Shown here piece after piece: positions 1-9,317 of a stretch of 64,000 nt of DNA. Under the pieces are notes generated by a model. It did no database searches. It was given only the letters and a program-made list of their open reading frames with translations, and was not told the DNA's origin. The stretch's first letter is position 1; each line of letters starts with the position of its first letter. The translations under genes and the position numbers were made by a program. This stretch comes from CAYUVA01 sp964448115 [NCBI: uncultured bacterium]. GTDB taxonomy: Bacteria; CAYUVA01. The DNA lies in NCBI GenBank assembly GCA_964448115.1, contig CAYUVA010000009.1, forward strand, positions 31,474-95,473, in the 5' to 3' direction.

Positions 1-1
1 A

Positions 2-694
2 CTCTCCAGGAAAATGTACTACTCGATGATAAAGGGTGAGAAATTTCACCATGTAGCTGCCGATTATAATCTACAGGTGGTAACCACCGAACTGTTCGAT
101 GCGGAAAATGTGCCCTCTGAGCTTGCTAAGATAGAGGATCTAAAAACACAAGCCTTCACCCAGGAGCTTAATAAACCGATGCCTCCCTTCATGATCCCCC
201 AAGAGGGTGCCTATTTCACAATACCTATCGAGCGCATCATTGCCCACCAAGCATCGCTTGAGGAAGCCAGGGTTAAAATAGAGACCGAACTGATCGAGAA
301 AAAGGCAAAAAACCTGGCAAAACAACAAGCTTTCCAATATTCGAGGATGCTCACCGAGGGGATGACCTGGGATGAGATGGTCGATAAGTTCGACCTCAAA
401 GAGAGGGAAACGAGGGACCTGACCCGCAATAGCTTCGTTACCTACATAGGCAATAATGCAAAATTCGACCAGATCGCATTCTCCATGCAGCCTGGCGAGG
501 TCGGTGAACCGTTCGAGGCTAAGGCTGGATGGGTGTTGTTCAAGGTGATGGACAAGGTGACGCCAGATCCCCAAGCCTTTGATGAGAGCTATTATTCCTT
601 ATACGCCAAGCTACTGAAAAAAAAGCAGAAAACATTCTTCGACATGTTCGTTGAAGAGCTAAAGGATGATGCTGAGATAATAAGTTACAGGTAA
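2..694 (+). CDS. Parvulin-like peptidyl-prolyl isomerase, C-terminal part (5' truncated)
   Basis: The reading frame is open to the left window edge, so this is the C-terminal ~230 residues of a longer protein; the Met at position 14 is probably internal. The layout resembles the PpiD/SurA group: an alpha-helical, Lys- and Glu-rich region (EEARVKIETELIEKKAKN) followed by a degenerate parvulin-like segment. That segment contains FDQIAFSMQPGEVGEP and AGWVLFKVMDK, which match the usual pattern 'a-f-l-pGevs-pv-t--G-hiikv'. Such proteins are periplasmic or inner-membrane-anchored foldases for outer-membrane proteins. That role would fit the porin-like gene immediately downstream, but this link is inference. 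Assignment rests on pattern similarity only; catalytic activity cannot be judged without the N-terminus. Confidence 0.6.
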   Translation, partial: LSRKMYYSMIKGEKFHHVAADYNLQVVTTELFDAENVPSELAKIEDLKTQAFTQELNKPMPPFMIPQEGAYFTIPIERIIAHQASLEEARVKIETELIEKKAKNLAKQQAFQYSRMLTEGMTWDEMVDKFDLKERETRDLTRNSFVTYIGNNAKFDQIAFSMQPGEVGEPFEAKAGWVLFKVMDKVTPDPQAFDESYYSLYAKLLKKKQKTFFDMFVEELKDDAEIISYR

Positions 695-814
695 TATGAG
701 GCTTAAGGCTTTTACTTAAATAAAAATATAGCATGATACATAATAGCGAGAGTGAGCGAGCACTCCCCAAAATGTCAATCTGTTAGGGTAGTGGCTCAGA
801 AAAGGAGATGAGAC

Positions 815-2305
815 ATGAAGAAAAGATGGCTATGGCTGTTTGCGCTATGTAGCTGCCTGTTGCTACCGGGCGGCAACCTGTTGTGGGCAAAGGGAGAGAC
901 CGATGAGCCAATAAAGACCTATACTGGCGGAGAGACCATCGGGATATTTACCTACAAGGGACGGGACCTGAAGGTATTCGTTGGCGCTCAGATCGAGATT
1001 ACAAACGAGTTCAGGGACAAGTATTTCTTTACCACTAAACCAAATGATTACATCAAGCCAGAGGGTGAGGGCGGGTTCCCCAAAGATAAGGCAGCCTTCG
1101 TTGAACAAGAGACCAGAATGGATGTAGGGTTCACCTACCGGGACATCATCGAGTCTCGAATCCGCTGGGAAGTGCAAGCCTTCTGGGATACAGACAGCGA
1201 GGAGGCTGCGATCACAAGCTACGATCCGCTGAACGATGAGAATACCAAGTGGGATGCCATGCTTCTGCTTGAGGATGCCTGGGCTTCGTTCAAGCCCTTC
1301 GAGGCGCCGGTAAGCCTGCGCGCCGGCTTGCAGGACTTCAAGATTACCCATACGGGAATCCTGTACAATGCCGATGATTACGGATACTTACTTCAGGGCG
1401 ACTTTGACATGTTCTACTTCTTTGGGGTCTTCTCAATGGTGCAAGAAAGCGTACAGGACAGGGGCAACAGGTACGACTACCTCAACAGCATCCGTTACGA
1501 CAGGCTGACCCGCAAGTGGGAGGATAACACGGTAACCGCACTGGCTGGCGGAGTAAGAGGAATGGGCGGAGACCTGAGACTATATTATGTAAAAGATGAC
1601 AACGGCTACTCTGAGACCCAGTTGATAGATAGAAATTACCTGGGTCTCAGCGCAAAGGCAGCCATGGGGCTAATCAAGATCCAGGCAGAGCTGGTAACTC
1701 AAAGCGGCACCGTCCAGTCAAAGATAGAGGGGACTAAAGATATCGATATCAGTGGATTTGCCGCCATGGCTCACGCCGAGTACGACCTTGGCAAACTCAA
1801 GGTGCGCAGCTCTGTTTTCTATGCCCCTGGAGACGATAAAGCCAATGACTACAAGTGGGAGTCCTTCATGCCAATACGACAGGGGCTATACGGATACTTC
1901 GGCATGGATGGAATCTGGGTTGATGACACGCTGCCCATTGCTGGAGTCGATGAGGATACCATAGTTCCAAATATCGGATACGAGACCCATGCACCGATCG
2001 GAATAAATGCCCTGAGCCTGGGATTCGAGTTCTCGGCTCATAGAAAAGTTAGATTGTACGGCGATGCCAGCCTGTTTAATGCAGGAGCTACCGATGGATT
2101 GACCGCTCCAACCGGAAAGGCTGATATAAGTAAATCCCTAGGTACCGAAGCTGGCTTGGGAATCTATTACCGCTACAGCCAGAACTTCCAGGTTAGAGCA
2201 CAATATAGCCTATTTATGCCCGGAGATTTCTTCGTTGACTATTACGGATCCGGCGTTGACGAGACTGCCTCCAACGGCATCCTCGAATTCAAATGGAGGT
2301 TCTAA
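815..2305 (+). CDS. Outer-membrane beta-barrel (porin / alginate-export-like) protein
   Basis: A 496-residue protein with a clear signal peptide (MKKRWLWLFALCSCLLLPGG, cleaved near Ala25). The rest alternates polar and aromatic residues in many short amphipathic strands, e.g. DVGFTYRDIIESRIRWEVQAFWD and LRLYYVKDDNGYS. It ends in KWRF, the terminal-Phe signature recognised by the BAM complex. The overall pattern resembles large porin-like or alginate-export-family barrels, so it probably sits in the outer membrane as a channel. The start is well supported by AAAGGAGATGAG a few bases upstream of the ATG. It stands alone between a foldase gene and the nuo promoter. The substrate is unknown, and no specific family can be named with certainty. 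Confidence 0.75.
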   Translation: MKKRWLWLFALCSCLLLPGGNLLWAKGETDEPIKTYTGGETIGIFTYKGRDLKVFVGAQIEITNEFRDKYFFTTKPNDYIKPEGEGGFPKDKAAFVEQETRMDVGFTYRDIIESRIRWEVQAFWDTDSEEAAITSYDPLNDENTKWDAMLLLEDAWASFKPFEAPVSLRAGLQDFKITHTGILYNADDYGYLLQGDFDMFYFFGVFSMVQESVQDRGNRYDYLNSIRYDRLTRKWEDNTVTALAGGVRGMGGDLRLYYVKDDNGYSETQLIDRNYLGLSAKAAMGLIKIQAELVTQSGTVQSKIEGTKDIDISGFAAMAHAEYDLGKLKVRSSVFYAPGDDKANDYKWESFMPIRQGLYGYFGMDGIWVDDTLPIAGVDEDTIVPNIGYETHAPIGINALSLGFEFSAHRKVRLYGDASLFNAGATDGLTAPTGKADISKSLGTEAGLGIYYRYSQNFQVRAQYSLFMPGDFFVDYYGSGVDETASNGILEFKWRF

Positions 2306-2399
2306 AAAAATCGTTTCTAGTTGCTTGGTTTCTGGATCATGAAGCCTCTAAGCGAGACTCTTAGCATGGAAACTAGATCCTATTTTATCGAAAAAGGTC

Positions 2400-2428
2400 T
2401 TGACAAGCCTGATTCGGTTCTATAATAT
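2400..2428 (+). promoter_or_regulatory. Sigma70-type promoter for the nuo operon
   Basis: A perfect TTGACA (2400-2405) is followed by overlapping -10 candidates: TATAAT at 2421-2426 (15-bp spacer) and TAATAT at 2423-2428 (17-bp spacer). Initiation would fall near 2435, giving a leader of about 50 nt before nuoA at 2489. The upstream spacer (2306-2399) can pair with itself: TCTAGTT at 2316-2322 with AACTAGA at 2371-2377, enclosing an imperfect CTAAG/CTTAG stem. This could end transcription of the preceding porin gene, but it has no U-run directly after it. Confidence 0.7.
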
Positions 2429-2488
2429 GCGTGCTGATTTTTTTCTAGGTCAAGAGCTGGAAACCGGGACCAGAAAGCGACAGTTGAT

Positions 2489-2896
2489 ATGAGTCAAGCT
2501 CAAAGCGTGGTAAACGAAGCGACTAGGCTGATACAGACCTACAGCGGATCCTACCTGGCGGTGCTTATATTCTTCTTAGTCATGTCAGCCATAGGATTCG
2601 GCATCCTCCTCGTTGCCTTCTTTCTCAGACCTCACCGGCCAAATGCTCAAAAAGGCTCGGTCTATGAGTGCGGCATCGAGCCGGTCGGCGATGCCCGCAG
2701 CAGGCAGATCGTCAGGTTCTTCATCGTCGCCATGCTCTTCGTTGTCTTCGACATAGAGACCATCTTCATCTTCCCTTGGGCGGTAACCTTCGGGATCATC
2801 GGTGTGTTCGGGCTTATTGAGATGGTGCTCTTCATCGTTATCGTGCTAATCGGGTACCTTTACATTGTCCGCAAGGACGGGCTTAAGTGGGTATGA
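2489..2896 (+). CDS. nuoA: NADH-quinone oxidoreductase subunit A
   Basis: Membrane subunit A of respiratory complex I, 135 residues, with three transmembrane helices (about residues 20-42, 80-100 and 105-128). The family signature is visible in the loop after helix 1: KGSVYECGIEPVGDARSRQ, containing the conserved YECG motif. It is followed by FFIVAMLFVVFDIETIFIFPWA, whose FDIE motif is diagnostic. The subunit sits at the base of the quinone channel beside NuoH and contributes the mobile TM1-2 loop. It is the first gene of the operon behind the TTGACA promoter. No strong Shine-Dalgarno is visible upstream of the ATG. Confidence 0.97.
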   Translation: MSQAQSVVNEATRLIQTYSGSYLAVLIFFLVMSAIGFGILLVAFFLRPHRPNAQKGSVYECGIEPVGDARSRQIVRFFIVAMLFVVFDIETIFIFPWAVTFGIIGVFGLIEMVLFIVIVLIGYLYIVRKDGLKWV

Positions 2897-2899
2897 TCA

Positions 2900-3484
2900 A
2901 TGACCCTTGATGATAAAAAACGGATAGAAGGTTTGACTGAAGAACAAAGCCGCCTGGTGCAAGGGAGGGTTATGCTGACCACGGTGGAACGCTTCCGAGA
3001 TGCGGTGCAGGCTATAACCGCAAAGGTCAAGCCGCTCGACAAGGGGATCGCCTGGATGCGCAAATCATCTCTATGGCCGCTCGGATTCGGGCTGGCTTGC
3101 TGCGCTATCGAGATGATGGCGACCTTTGTCTCCAGGTGGGATATAGATCGCTTCGGGGCCGGCGTTATGCGCCCCTCGCCAAGGCAGGCGGACCTGATGC
3201 TGGTCGCCGGCACGGTTACACTGAAGATGGCGCCGGTGGTTAAAAAGCTCTGGGACCAGATGCCGGATCCCAAGTACAGCATCGCTATGGGAAGCTGTGC
3301 CATGAGCGGCGGTGGATTCGATACTTATGCGGTTCTGCAAGGCGTCGATGAAGTTATCCCTGTCGATGTCTATATCGCCGGCTGCCCACCGCAGCCAGAG
3401 AACTTGCTGGAGGGGCTGTTCAAGATGCAAAAGATCATTATGGAGCGCGAGGGACAACTGCTCGAAGATATATGGGCTAGATGA
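2900..3484 (+). CDS. nuoB: NADH-quinone oxidoreductase subunit B (cluster N2 protein)
   Basis: A 194-residue complex I subunit that binds the terminal iron-sulfur cluster N2, from which electrons pass to quinone. The four ligands are present: the tandem Cys67-Cys68 ([10 protein letters not shown]), Cys133 (MGSCAMSGG) and Cys162 (AGCPPQPE). The conserved [10 protein letters not shown] stretch is also intact. An N-terminal extension of about 45 residues precedes the core. It begins 3 nt after nuoA and overlaps nuoC by four bases (ATGA), so translation is probably coupled. All catalytic features are present, so the complex should be able to reduce quinone even though NuoE and NuoF are missing. 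Confidence 0.97.
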   Translation: MTLDDKKRIEGLTEEQSRLVQGRVMLTTVERFRDAVQAITAKVKPLDKGIAWMRKSSLWPLGFGLACCAIEMMATFVSRWDIDRFGAGVMRPSPRQADLMLVAGTVTLKMAPVVKKLWDQMPDPKYSIAMGSCAMSGGGFDTYAVLQGVDEVIPVDVYIAGCPPQPENLLEGLFKMQKIIMEREGQLLEDIWAR

Positions 3485-4005
3485 GCAAGAGAACAGGACA
3501 TCTCGAACCAACAAGGCTGCTCGAAAGCATAAAAGGGAAGCTGGGAAGCAAGGCGGACAGGCTGATCCTCGATCATCGCATCTATGCCGGGGAGCTGACC
3601 ATCGAGATACCAAGAACAGAGGTCTTCAATCTGTGCCAGTTCCTGAAGGACGATGAAGATCTCGATTTCTCATACTGCAGCGATGTAACCTTTGTCGATT
3701 ACCTTAACCAGGGGAGAAAGCCGCGCTTCATGCAGGTCATTCACCTTCTCTCTATGGATAAACAACACCGCATACGCATCAAGGCTGGGATCGATGATGG
3801 CGAGAGTGCTCAATCGATCACAGCGCTTTATGGCGGTGCTAACTGGCACGAGCGCGAGGCTTATGACATGTTCGGCATCGAGTTCGAGGGGCACCCTGAT
3901 CTGCGGAGGCTGCTCACACCGCAAGGATTCGAGGGATACCCGCTGCGCAAGGACTTCCCCCTCAAGGGCACAACCAAACAGAAACCGATATATGAGAATA
4001 AGTAG
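3481..4005 (+). CDS. nuoC: NADH-quinone oxidoreductase subunit C (30 kDa)
   Basis: A 174-residue peripheral-arm subunit of complex I. The family signature lies near the C-terminus: [26 protein letters not shown] followed by [10 protein letters not shown], the conserved 30-kDa subunit motif. It scaffolds NuoD and NuoB around the quinone site and carries no cofactor. It is a separate gene here, not fused to nuoD as in E. coli. It overlaps nuoB by four bases and ends 3 nt before nuoD. Confidence 0.96.
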   Translation: MSKRTGHLEPTRLLESIKGKLGSKADRLILDHRIYAGELTIEIPRTEVFNLCQFLKDDEDLDFSYCSDVTFVDYLNQGRKPRFMQVIHLLSMDKQHRIRIKAGIDDGESAQSITALYGGANWHEREAYDMFGIEFEGHPDLRRLLTPQGFEGYPLRKDFPLKGTTKQKPIYENK

Positions 4006-4008
4006 ATA

Positions 4009-5211
4009 ATGACCGAGGAGCTGCTGAAAGAAGAGCTGCAAACGCTCGATATACAGTTGAACATGGGTCCCCAGCACCCCAGCACCCACGGAGTGCTGAG
4101 GGTAATACTCACCCTGGATGGCGAGGTGATCCACAAGGCAGACCCGGTCATCGGCTATCTGCATCGGGGTATGGAGAAGCTCGGCGAGTCGCTGAATTAT
4201 GCACAGTTTGTCCCTTATACTGATAGGCTCGACTATGTGCAGTCCATGTTCAACAACATCGCCTACTGCCAGGCGGTGGAGAAGCTGGTGCAGCTCGAGG
4301 TGCCCCAACGTGCCGAGTATATCCGCGTGATCATGTTCGAGCTTACCCGCCTTGCCAGCCATCTGATTTGGCTGGGGACACACGCTCTCGACATCGGAGC
4401 CTGGACAGTATTGCTATGGTGCTTCCGGGAGCGGGAGCAGATCCTCGACATCTACGATAGTTACTGCGGTCAGCGCTTGACCCATAACGGCGCACGCATC
4501 GGCGGCATGCCTCATGACCTAAGCGATGAGACCATGAGAATGATCGAGCGCTTCGTCGATACCCTGCCCGGTTACATCGACCAGTATGAGGCTTTGCTCA
4601 CAGAAAACAGGATTTGGCTTAATCGAACAGTTGATGTGGGAGTAATAACCAAAGAACAGGCGATCAACCTTGGGCTGTCCGGACCTATGGCTCGCGGCTC
4701 CGGGGTTGACTGGGATATCAGGCGCGACCAGCCTTACTCGGTGTATCCCAAGCTCGATTTCATCGTGCCAGTGAAACAAAACGGCGATACCTACGATCGC
4801 TACCTGGTAAGGCTAATCGAGATGCGACAGTCATGCCGTATCATAAAGCAGTGCCTAAGTCAGATACCGGACGGGGATCACATCACCCCCGATCTGCGCT
4901 ATCGCAGCGCACCGAGAGAGCTGATCAAGAAGGACATGGCGGTCATGGCAAACCACTTCAACTTCGTAATACACGGCTTCAAGGCACCCAAGGGTGAGAT
5001 ATATCACTGCGTGGAAAGCCCCAAGGGTGAGCTGGGATTCTACCTGGCATCGGATGGCGGAAGCAAACCGCTTCGGCTGCGAGTGCGATCCTGCTCGCTG
5101 GTCAACCTCTCATCAATAACCACAATGATCAAGAACCGGCGCACATTCATGGCGGATATGGCTGCGATTATCGGCAGCATCGATATTATCATGGCGGAGA
5201 TAGACAGGTAG
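4009..5211 (+). CDS. nuoD: NADH-quinone oxidoreductase subunit D (49 kDa)
   Basis: A 400-residue subunit forming most of the quinone-binding pocket with NuoB. Recognisable segments are NMGPQHPSTHGVLR with the quinone-ligand His, IGYLHRGMEKLGE, and the C-terminal DGGSKPLRLRVRSCSLVNLS. Length is normal for the unfused protein. As in other respiratory NuoD proteins, the Ni-Fe ligands of the ancestral hydrogenase are absent. It lies 3 nt after nuoC. The next gene, 13 nt downstream, is nuoG; in canonical operons nuoE and nuoF lie between them. Confidence 0.97.
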   Translation: MTEELLKEELQTLDIQLNMGPQHPSTHGVLRVILTLDGEVIHKADPVIGYLHRGMEKLGESLNYAQFVPYTDRLDYVQSMFNNIAYCQAVEKLVQLEVPQRAEYIRVIMFELTRLASHLIWLGTHALDIGAWTVLLWCFREREQILDIYDSYCGQRLTHNGARIGGMPHDLSDETMRMIERFVDTLPGYIDQYEALLTENRIWLNRTVDVGVITKEQAINLGLSGPMARGSGVDWDIRRDQPYSVYPKLDFIVPVKQNGDTYDRYLVRLIEMRQSCRIIKQCLSQIPDGDHITPDLRYRSAPRELIKKDMAVMANHFNFVIHGFKAPKGEIYHCVESPKGELGFYLASDGGSKPLRLRVRSCSLVNLSSITTMIKNRRTFMADMAAIIGSIDIIMAEIDR

Positions 5212-5224
5212 AAGAAGTGATAGA

Positions 5225-7738
5225 GTGATAAAGGGAAACAAGGACATAGAAGGGAAAACTGACCTGGTTACCATAACCATCGACGGTACCGAACTTAAGG
5301 TAGCGGATAAATCATCTATCATTGAGGCTGCCGAGTCTATCGGGATTCATATTCCGGTACTCTGCGATTTCAAGAGCATGCGTCCCTTCGGCGCCTGCAA
5401 GATCTGCACTGTAGAGGCTATCGATGCCAAGGGGAGCAAGATGCGCGCCGCCTGTGTGCTCAAGGCGAGCGACGGATTGATCATAAACACACAGCACCCG
5501 GAAGCGATCCGAACCCGCCATGATGCCCTGATCTCAATTATCGAGCGACATCCGCTCGAATGCACAATCTGCGACAAGTCCGGGGAGTGCGAGTTGCAAG
5601 ACCTGGTCGATCAGTTCGCTATCATGGAATCCCCCACGGACAAAGAGAAACTGAATATACCCCCGGTTTATGACAATCCCTTCATTGCCCGCGAGATGTC
5701 CAAGTGCATGCTGGCTAGCATGTGCCGACGCTGCGTCCGGATCTGCAAGGACATTCAGGGAGTCGAAGCCCTCGATTATGTGAGAGAGGGAGTTCAATAC
5801 ATAGTCCCTAAGAATGCCCAGGTGCTTGATTGCGAGTTCTGTGGGCAGTGCGTGGCTGCCTGCCCGGTCGGGTGTATCATCGATGCCACCTTCAAGAACA
5901 AGCTCCGCGCCTGGGATTGCGTGAAGACTACCACTGTCTGCCCCCACTGCGGGGTGGGCTGCAACCTGGAGATAAATACCTATCGCAACCAGTTCATGAG
6001 GGTAACCACCGAGCCGAACTTTGGGATAAACAAGGGCTGGCTCTGCGTGAGAGGGCGCTTCGGCTGCGACTATGTGCAAAGCGATAAAAGGCTTAATACC
6101 CCGCTAGTCAAGGATGGTAACTCGCATAAGGTGGCATCCTGGGAGCAGGCATACAAGACTGCTGCTGAAAGGCTTTCTTCGATAATCGAGCAACATGGAG
6201 CAGACAGCGTTTCTGCTGTGCTCTCCGCCAGGGCTTCCAACCAGTCCAACCAGGCGATGATCCAGTTCATGCGCAATGTGATCGGCTCTGAGAACATCGG
6301 CGCTACTGTTTCCTACAAGCAGCCGGCGCTGATCGAGGCCATGGCAGCGACCCGCGGCACCTACCATGGCAGCGCGTCCCTGCAGGATATCGCTGACTCG
6401 GAGGTCGTGGTCTGCGGTGGCTTCGGTTTTGTGCAATCGCACCCGGTCATTGCCAACATGATCTTCAAGGCGGTGCAGGATAATCGCGCCAAGGTGGTCG
6501 GTATCGGCAGCGCTGACCATAAGCTCACCGGCATCAAGAAATCGATATTCCTCACCCCCAAGCCGGGATGCGAGCTGAATGTATATATCGCGCTGGCAAA
6601 GGCGGTAAGCGAGCTGCCGGACAAGGAAACAAAAGGGCTGGAAAAGGTAAAGAGGTACAAGAGCTTCACCAATGCGCTCGGTTCTTATGAATATGCCAAG
6701 CTGCTCGATGGCACCGGGATTAGCCAGGCTGAGGTGAAGAAGGCTGCCGAAACTATCGGCGCGGCGAGCAAGGTTACCTTCATCATCTCCCCAGAGGACG
6801 AGGCTGCTGTGCACGATATCGAGGCTGCCACTGCCTTTTGCAACCTTGCCCTGATCAGCAATACCGATGACAAGGCTATCTGCCGCCTGCTTCCCACCTG
6901 GGAGAAGGTCAATACCCTCGGCGTTCTCGATATGCTTAGCGGATTGGATGGCGATATCAAGCGGATACTGGGCGGAATAATTGAGGGCAGGATCAAGGCT
7001 TTGCTGGTGATGGGAGATGACCTGCTCAATGATTTTAGCGTGCATGACCGGTTGAGGGAAAAGCTAGAAAATCTCGAATTGCTGGTCGTCATTGACCCAT
7101 TGCAGACCGCCATGACCGAGATAGCGGATATTGCTCTGCCCTGCACCACGCTAATGGAATGCGATGGCACGGTAACCAACATCGAGGGTCGGGTACAGCG
7201 TCTTGGCAGGGCGCTGTTCCCTGCCGAAAATATAAAACCTGAGCCTGAGATACTTCAGCAGCTTGCCAAGGCGATGGGCAAGGAGCTTCACCTGCAAGGG
7301 GTTACTGCCCGTGTCCAGGAGGCAATGGTCGTTAAAAACGCTGGCTTCGTTGCGCTCAAAGCCAGGGAGCTGTCCGAAGGTGAGAGCAAGATAGGGGGGC
7401 TGCGTGCTATGGTGGGCAAGGATCTCTTCCATCATGGCAAGCTGACCGAGGCGAGCGCCAATATAGCAAAGCTGGAGCGCAAAGGGTGTATTTATCTTAA
7501 TCCAACTGATGCCGAACAGGTGGGCATTACAGATGGTGATACCTTAAGCCTAAGCAACCACAAGGTTGAGATCAAAGCCATTGCCCGTATAAATCGCCAT
7601 CTCGCTGTTCCCAAGGGAGCGATTCACATCCCCTCCAGCGAGCTTGATATGGCAAATCAGTTGGATTTGTTATATTCATTGGCTGATTACCTGGAGGGAA
7701 AGCCTCCGCAACGGACTTATCTGAATATAAAGAAATGA
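5225..7738 (+). CDS. nuoG: NADH-quinone oxidoreductase subunit G with extra Fe-S clusters
   Basis: An 837-residue electron-wire subunit of complex I. In order: a [2Fe-2S] domain (Cys47, 58, 61, 77); a His-Cys3 [4Fe-4S] site (His109, Cys113, 116, 122); a two-cluster ferredoxin-like region (Cys161/167/170/174 and Cys203/206/209/213/217); a bis-MGD-type N-terminal cluster (Cys239, 242, 246, 274); then a molybdopterin oxidoreductase fold to the end. The double-cluster region resembles NAD-linked formate dehydrogenases and [FeFe] hydrogenases more than E. coli NuoG. At the position where formate dehydrogenases carry Cys or Sec (VCHSP) it has Val362-Ser363-Tyr364, so formate oxidation by this subunit is unlikely. 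Its neighbours are nuoD (13 nt away) and nuoH (4-base overlap). With NuoE and NuoF missing, the electron donor is unknown; ferredoxin or a separately encoded dehydrogenase are possibilities. Confidence 0.93.
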   Translation: MIKGNKDIEGKTDLVTITIDGTELKVADKSSIIEAAESIGIHIPVLCDFKSMRPFGACKICTVEAIDAKGSKMRAACVLKASDGLIINTQHPEAIRTRHDALISIIERHPLECTICDKSGECELQDLVDQFAIMESPTDKEKLNIPPVYDNPFIAREMSKCMLASMCRRCVRICKDIQGVEALDYVREGVQYIVPKNAQVLDCEFCGQCVAACPVGCIIDATFKNKLRAWDCVKTTTVCPHCGVGCNLEINTYRNQFMRVTTEPNFGINKGWLCVRGRFGCDYVQSDKRLNTPLVKDGNSHKVASWEQAYKTAAERLSSIIEQHGADSVSAVLSARASNQSNQAMIQFMRNVIGSENIGATVSYKQPALIEAMAATRGTYHGSASLQDIADSEVVVCGGFGFVQSHPVIANMIFKAVQDNRAKVVGIGSADHKLTGIKKSIFLTPKPGCELNVYIALAKAVSELPDKETKGLEKVKRYKSFTNALGSYEYAKLLDGTGISQAEVKKAAETIGAASKVTFIISPEDEAAVHDIEAATAFCNLALISNTDDKAICRLLPTWEKVNTLGVLDMLSGLDGDIKRILGGIIEGRIKALLVMGDDLLNDFSVHDRLREKLENLELLVVIDPLQTAMTEIADIALPCTTLMECDGTVTNIEGRVQRLGRALFPAENIKPEPEILQQLAKAMGKELHLQGVTARVQEAMVVKNAGFVALKARELSEGESKIGGLRAMVGKDLFHHGKLTEASANIAKLERKGCIYLNPTDAEQVGITDGDTLSLSNHKVEIKAIARINRHLAVPKGAIHIPSSELDMANQLDLLYSLADYLEGKPPQRTYLNIKK

Positions 7739-8844
7739 TAACTATACCGACATTTCTGGCTGGGCTGGGGATCGTGCTGGTGAAGATCCTCATCGTGGTT
7801 ATCGTGGTCTTTCTTGCTGTCGCTTATTTATCGCTGGCTGAGCGCAAGGTCTCGGCGCACATCCAGGTTCGCTGGGGACCGATGAAGGTGGGGAGCCATG
7901 GCTGGCTGCAACCGATTGCCGATGGGATCAAGCTGTTCCTCAAGGAGGATATCATCCCCCTGGCAGCGGATGCGCCGGTCTATGTAATCTCTCCTATAAT
8001 CATCCTGGTCGCTGCGTTGCTAGTATTCGTAACCATTCCCTTTGGACCGGGTCTTTATATTACCGATCTCAATATCGGGCTGCTGTTTATCCTGGCAGTC
8101 AGCTCCATGGGCGTCTATGGCATAGTCATGGGGGGATGGTCGTCCAATAATAAGTATTCGCTAATGGGCGGATTGCGTAGCGCCTCGCAGATGATAAGCT
8201 ACGAGGTGCCGCTGGCGCTGGCGGTGATCGGCGTGGTGATGCAGGCGGGGAGCCTATCCATGGTCGAGATCGTCGAGGCTCAAAGGGGGCTGTATTTCGG
8301 CTTCATACCCAAGTGGTTTTTATTCTGGGCGCAGCCGCTCGCCTTTTTCATCTTCCTGGTCGCCTCGCTTGCAGAGAACAATCGCCTCCCCTTTGACCTC
8401 CCAGAAGCGGAGGCAGAGCTGGTGGCTGGCTTCTTCACTGAATACAGCGGGATGAAGTTCGCCTTTTACTTTTTGGCTGAGTACGCCAACATGATAGTGG
8501 TTGCAAGCATTGGCACCATCTTATTTTTAGGTGGTTGGCTGGCGCCGCCCTTGTGGCTCTGGGTATTGGTGATGGGACCGTTTATCATCCTGGCGATTCG
8601 GGGGGGGAACTTTATTATTTCCACAGTAGTTATCTTTATACTTGGCGTTATCTTTATCTTTATCCCCGGCGGCGTTTTCTGGTTCGTCTTCAAGGTGGCA
8701 TCGCTTATTTTCCTTGCCATGTGGATACGATGGACTTATCCGCGATTTCGCTTTGATCAACTGATGAGGGTCGGCTGGCAGTGGCTGCTGCCCCTGGCAT
8801 TTTTGAACATAATCGTAGTCGGAATAATACTTAATCTTGTATGA
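7735..8844 (+). CDS. nuoH: NADH-quinone oxidoreductase subunit H
   Basis: A 369-residue integral membrane subunit linking the peripheral arm to the pumping arm and lining the quinone channel. About eight or nine transmembrane helices are visible. Signature stretches are AERKVSAHIQVRWGP, LQPIADGIKLFLKED and the acidic loop NNRLPFDLPEAEAELVAGF with EYSGMKFA, all conserved in NuoH. It overlaps nuoG and nuoI by four bases each, typical of translational coupling. Nothing unusual was seen. Confidence 0.97.
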   Translation: MITIPTFLAGLGIVLVKILIVVIVVFLAVAYLSLAERKVSAHIQVRWGPMKVGSHGWLQPIADGIKLFLKEDIIPLAADAPVYVISPIIILVAALLVFVTIPFGPGLYITDLNIGLLFILAVSSMGVYGIVMGGWSSNNKYSLMGGLRSASQMISYEVPLALAVIGVVMQAGSLSMVEIVEAQRGLYFGFIPKWFLFWAQPLAFFIFLVASLAENNRLPFDLPEAEAELVAGFFTEYSGMKFAFYFLAEYANMIVVASIGTILFLGGWLAPPLWLWVLVMGPFIILAIRGGNFIISTVVIFILGVIFIFIPGGVFWFVFKVASLIFLAMWIRWTYPRFRFDQLMRVGWQWLLPLAFLNIIVVGIILNLV

Positions 8845-9317
8845 GCAGATGGTTTAATACATTTACGCTAAGGGACCTGATCAAGGGGCTGTGGACTACC
8901 ATCAAGGTCTTCTTCGAGGATCCGATAACGGTGATGTACCCGGATAAGGAACGTAAGGTTCATCCGAATTATCGCGGCGAGCATGTCTTGCAGCCCAAGC
9001 CGGATCATAGCGGGCACAGGTGCGTCGGCTGCGGGCTTTGCGAGGCTATCTGCCCCAGCCACTGTATAAAGGTCATCACCGAAAACGGACCCAATGGCGA
9101 GCGGGTGGTCAAGGACTACATCATAGATATCAGCAGATGCCTTTACTGCGGGCTTTGCGAGGAGGTCTGCCCGGAGTTCGCCATCGAGATGGTAAACGAC
9201 AACCGGGTCATACTGACCGAGCGGAAGGAGTTTTACTTTGATGCAAAGAGGCTTATGGATGCAGCGATGAAGCATGCTGAGCCTCAAAAAGCAGAAGCGA
9301 AGGGGGAAAAGCGATGA
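8841..9317 (+). CDS. nuoI: NADH-quinone oxidoreductase subunit I (2x[4Fe-4S])
   Basis: A 158-residue ferredoxin-like subunit carrying clusters N6a and N6b between NuoG and NuoB. Both binding motifs are complete: Cys61-x2-Cys64-x2-Cys67-x3-Cys71 and Cys100-x2-Cys103-x2-Cys106-x3-Cys110. An N-terminal amphipathic helix (about residues 1-30) anchors the protein on the membrane arm. The extreme C-terminus is Lys- and Glu-rich. It overlaps nuoH and nuoJ by four bases each. The intact clusters show that the electron path from NuoG to quinone is preserved. Confidence 0.97.
   Translation: MSRWFNTFTLRDLIKGLWTTIKVFFEDPITVMYPDKERKVHPNYRGEHVLQPKPDHSGHRCVGCGLCEAICPSHCIKVITENGPNGERVVKDYIIDISRCLYCGLCEEVCPEFAIEMVNDNRVILTERKEFYFDAKRLMDAAMKHAEPQKAEAKGEKR

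Noticed and set aside
5225-7738. Formate dehydrogenase instead of NuoG
   Set aside because: The active-site Cys or Sec is replaced by Ser363, and no in-frame TGA is present; the operon context is complex I.
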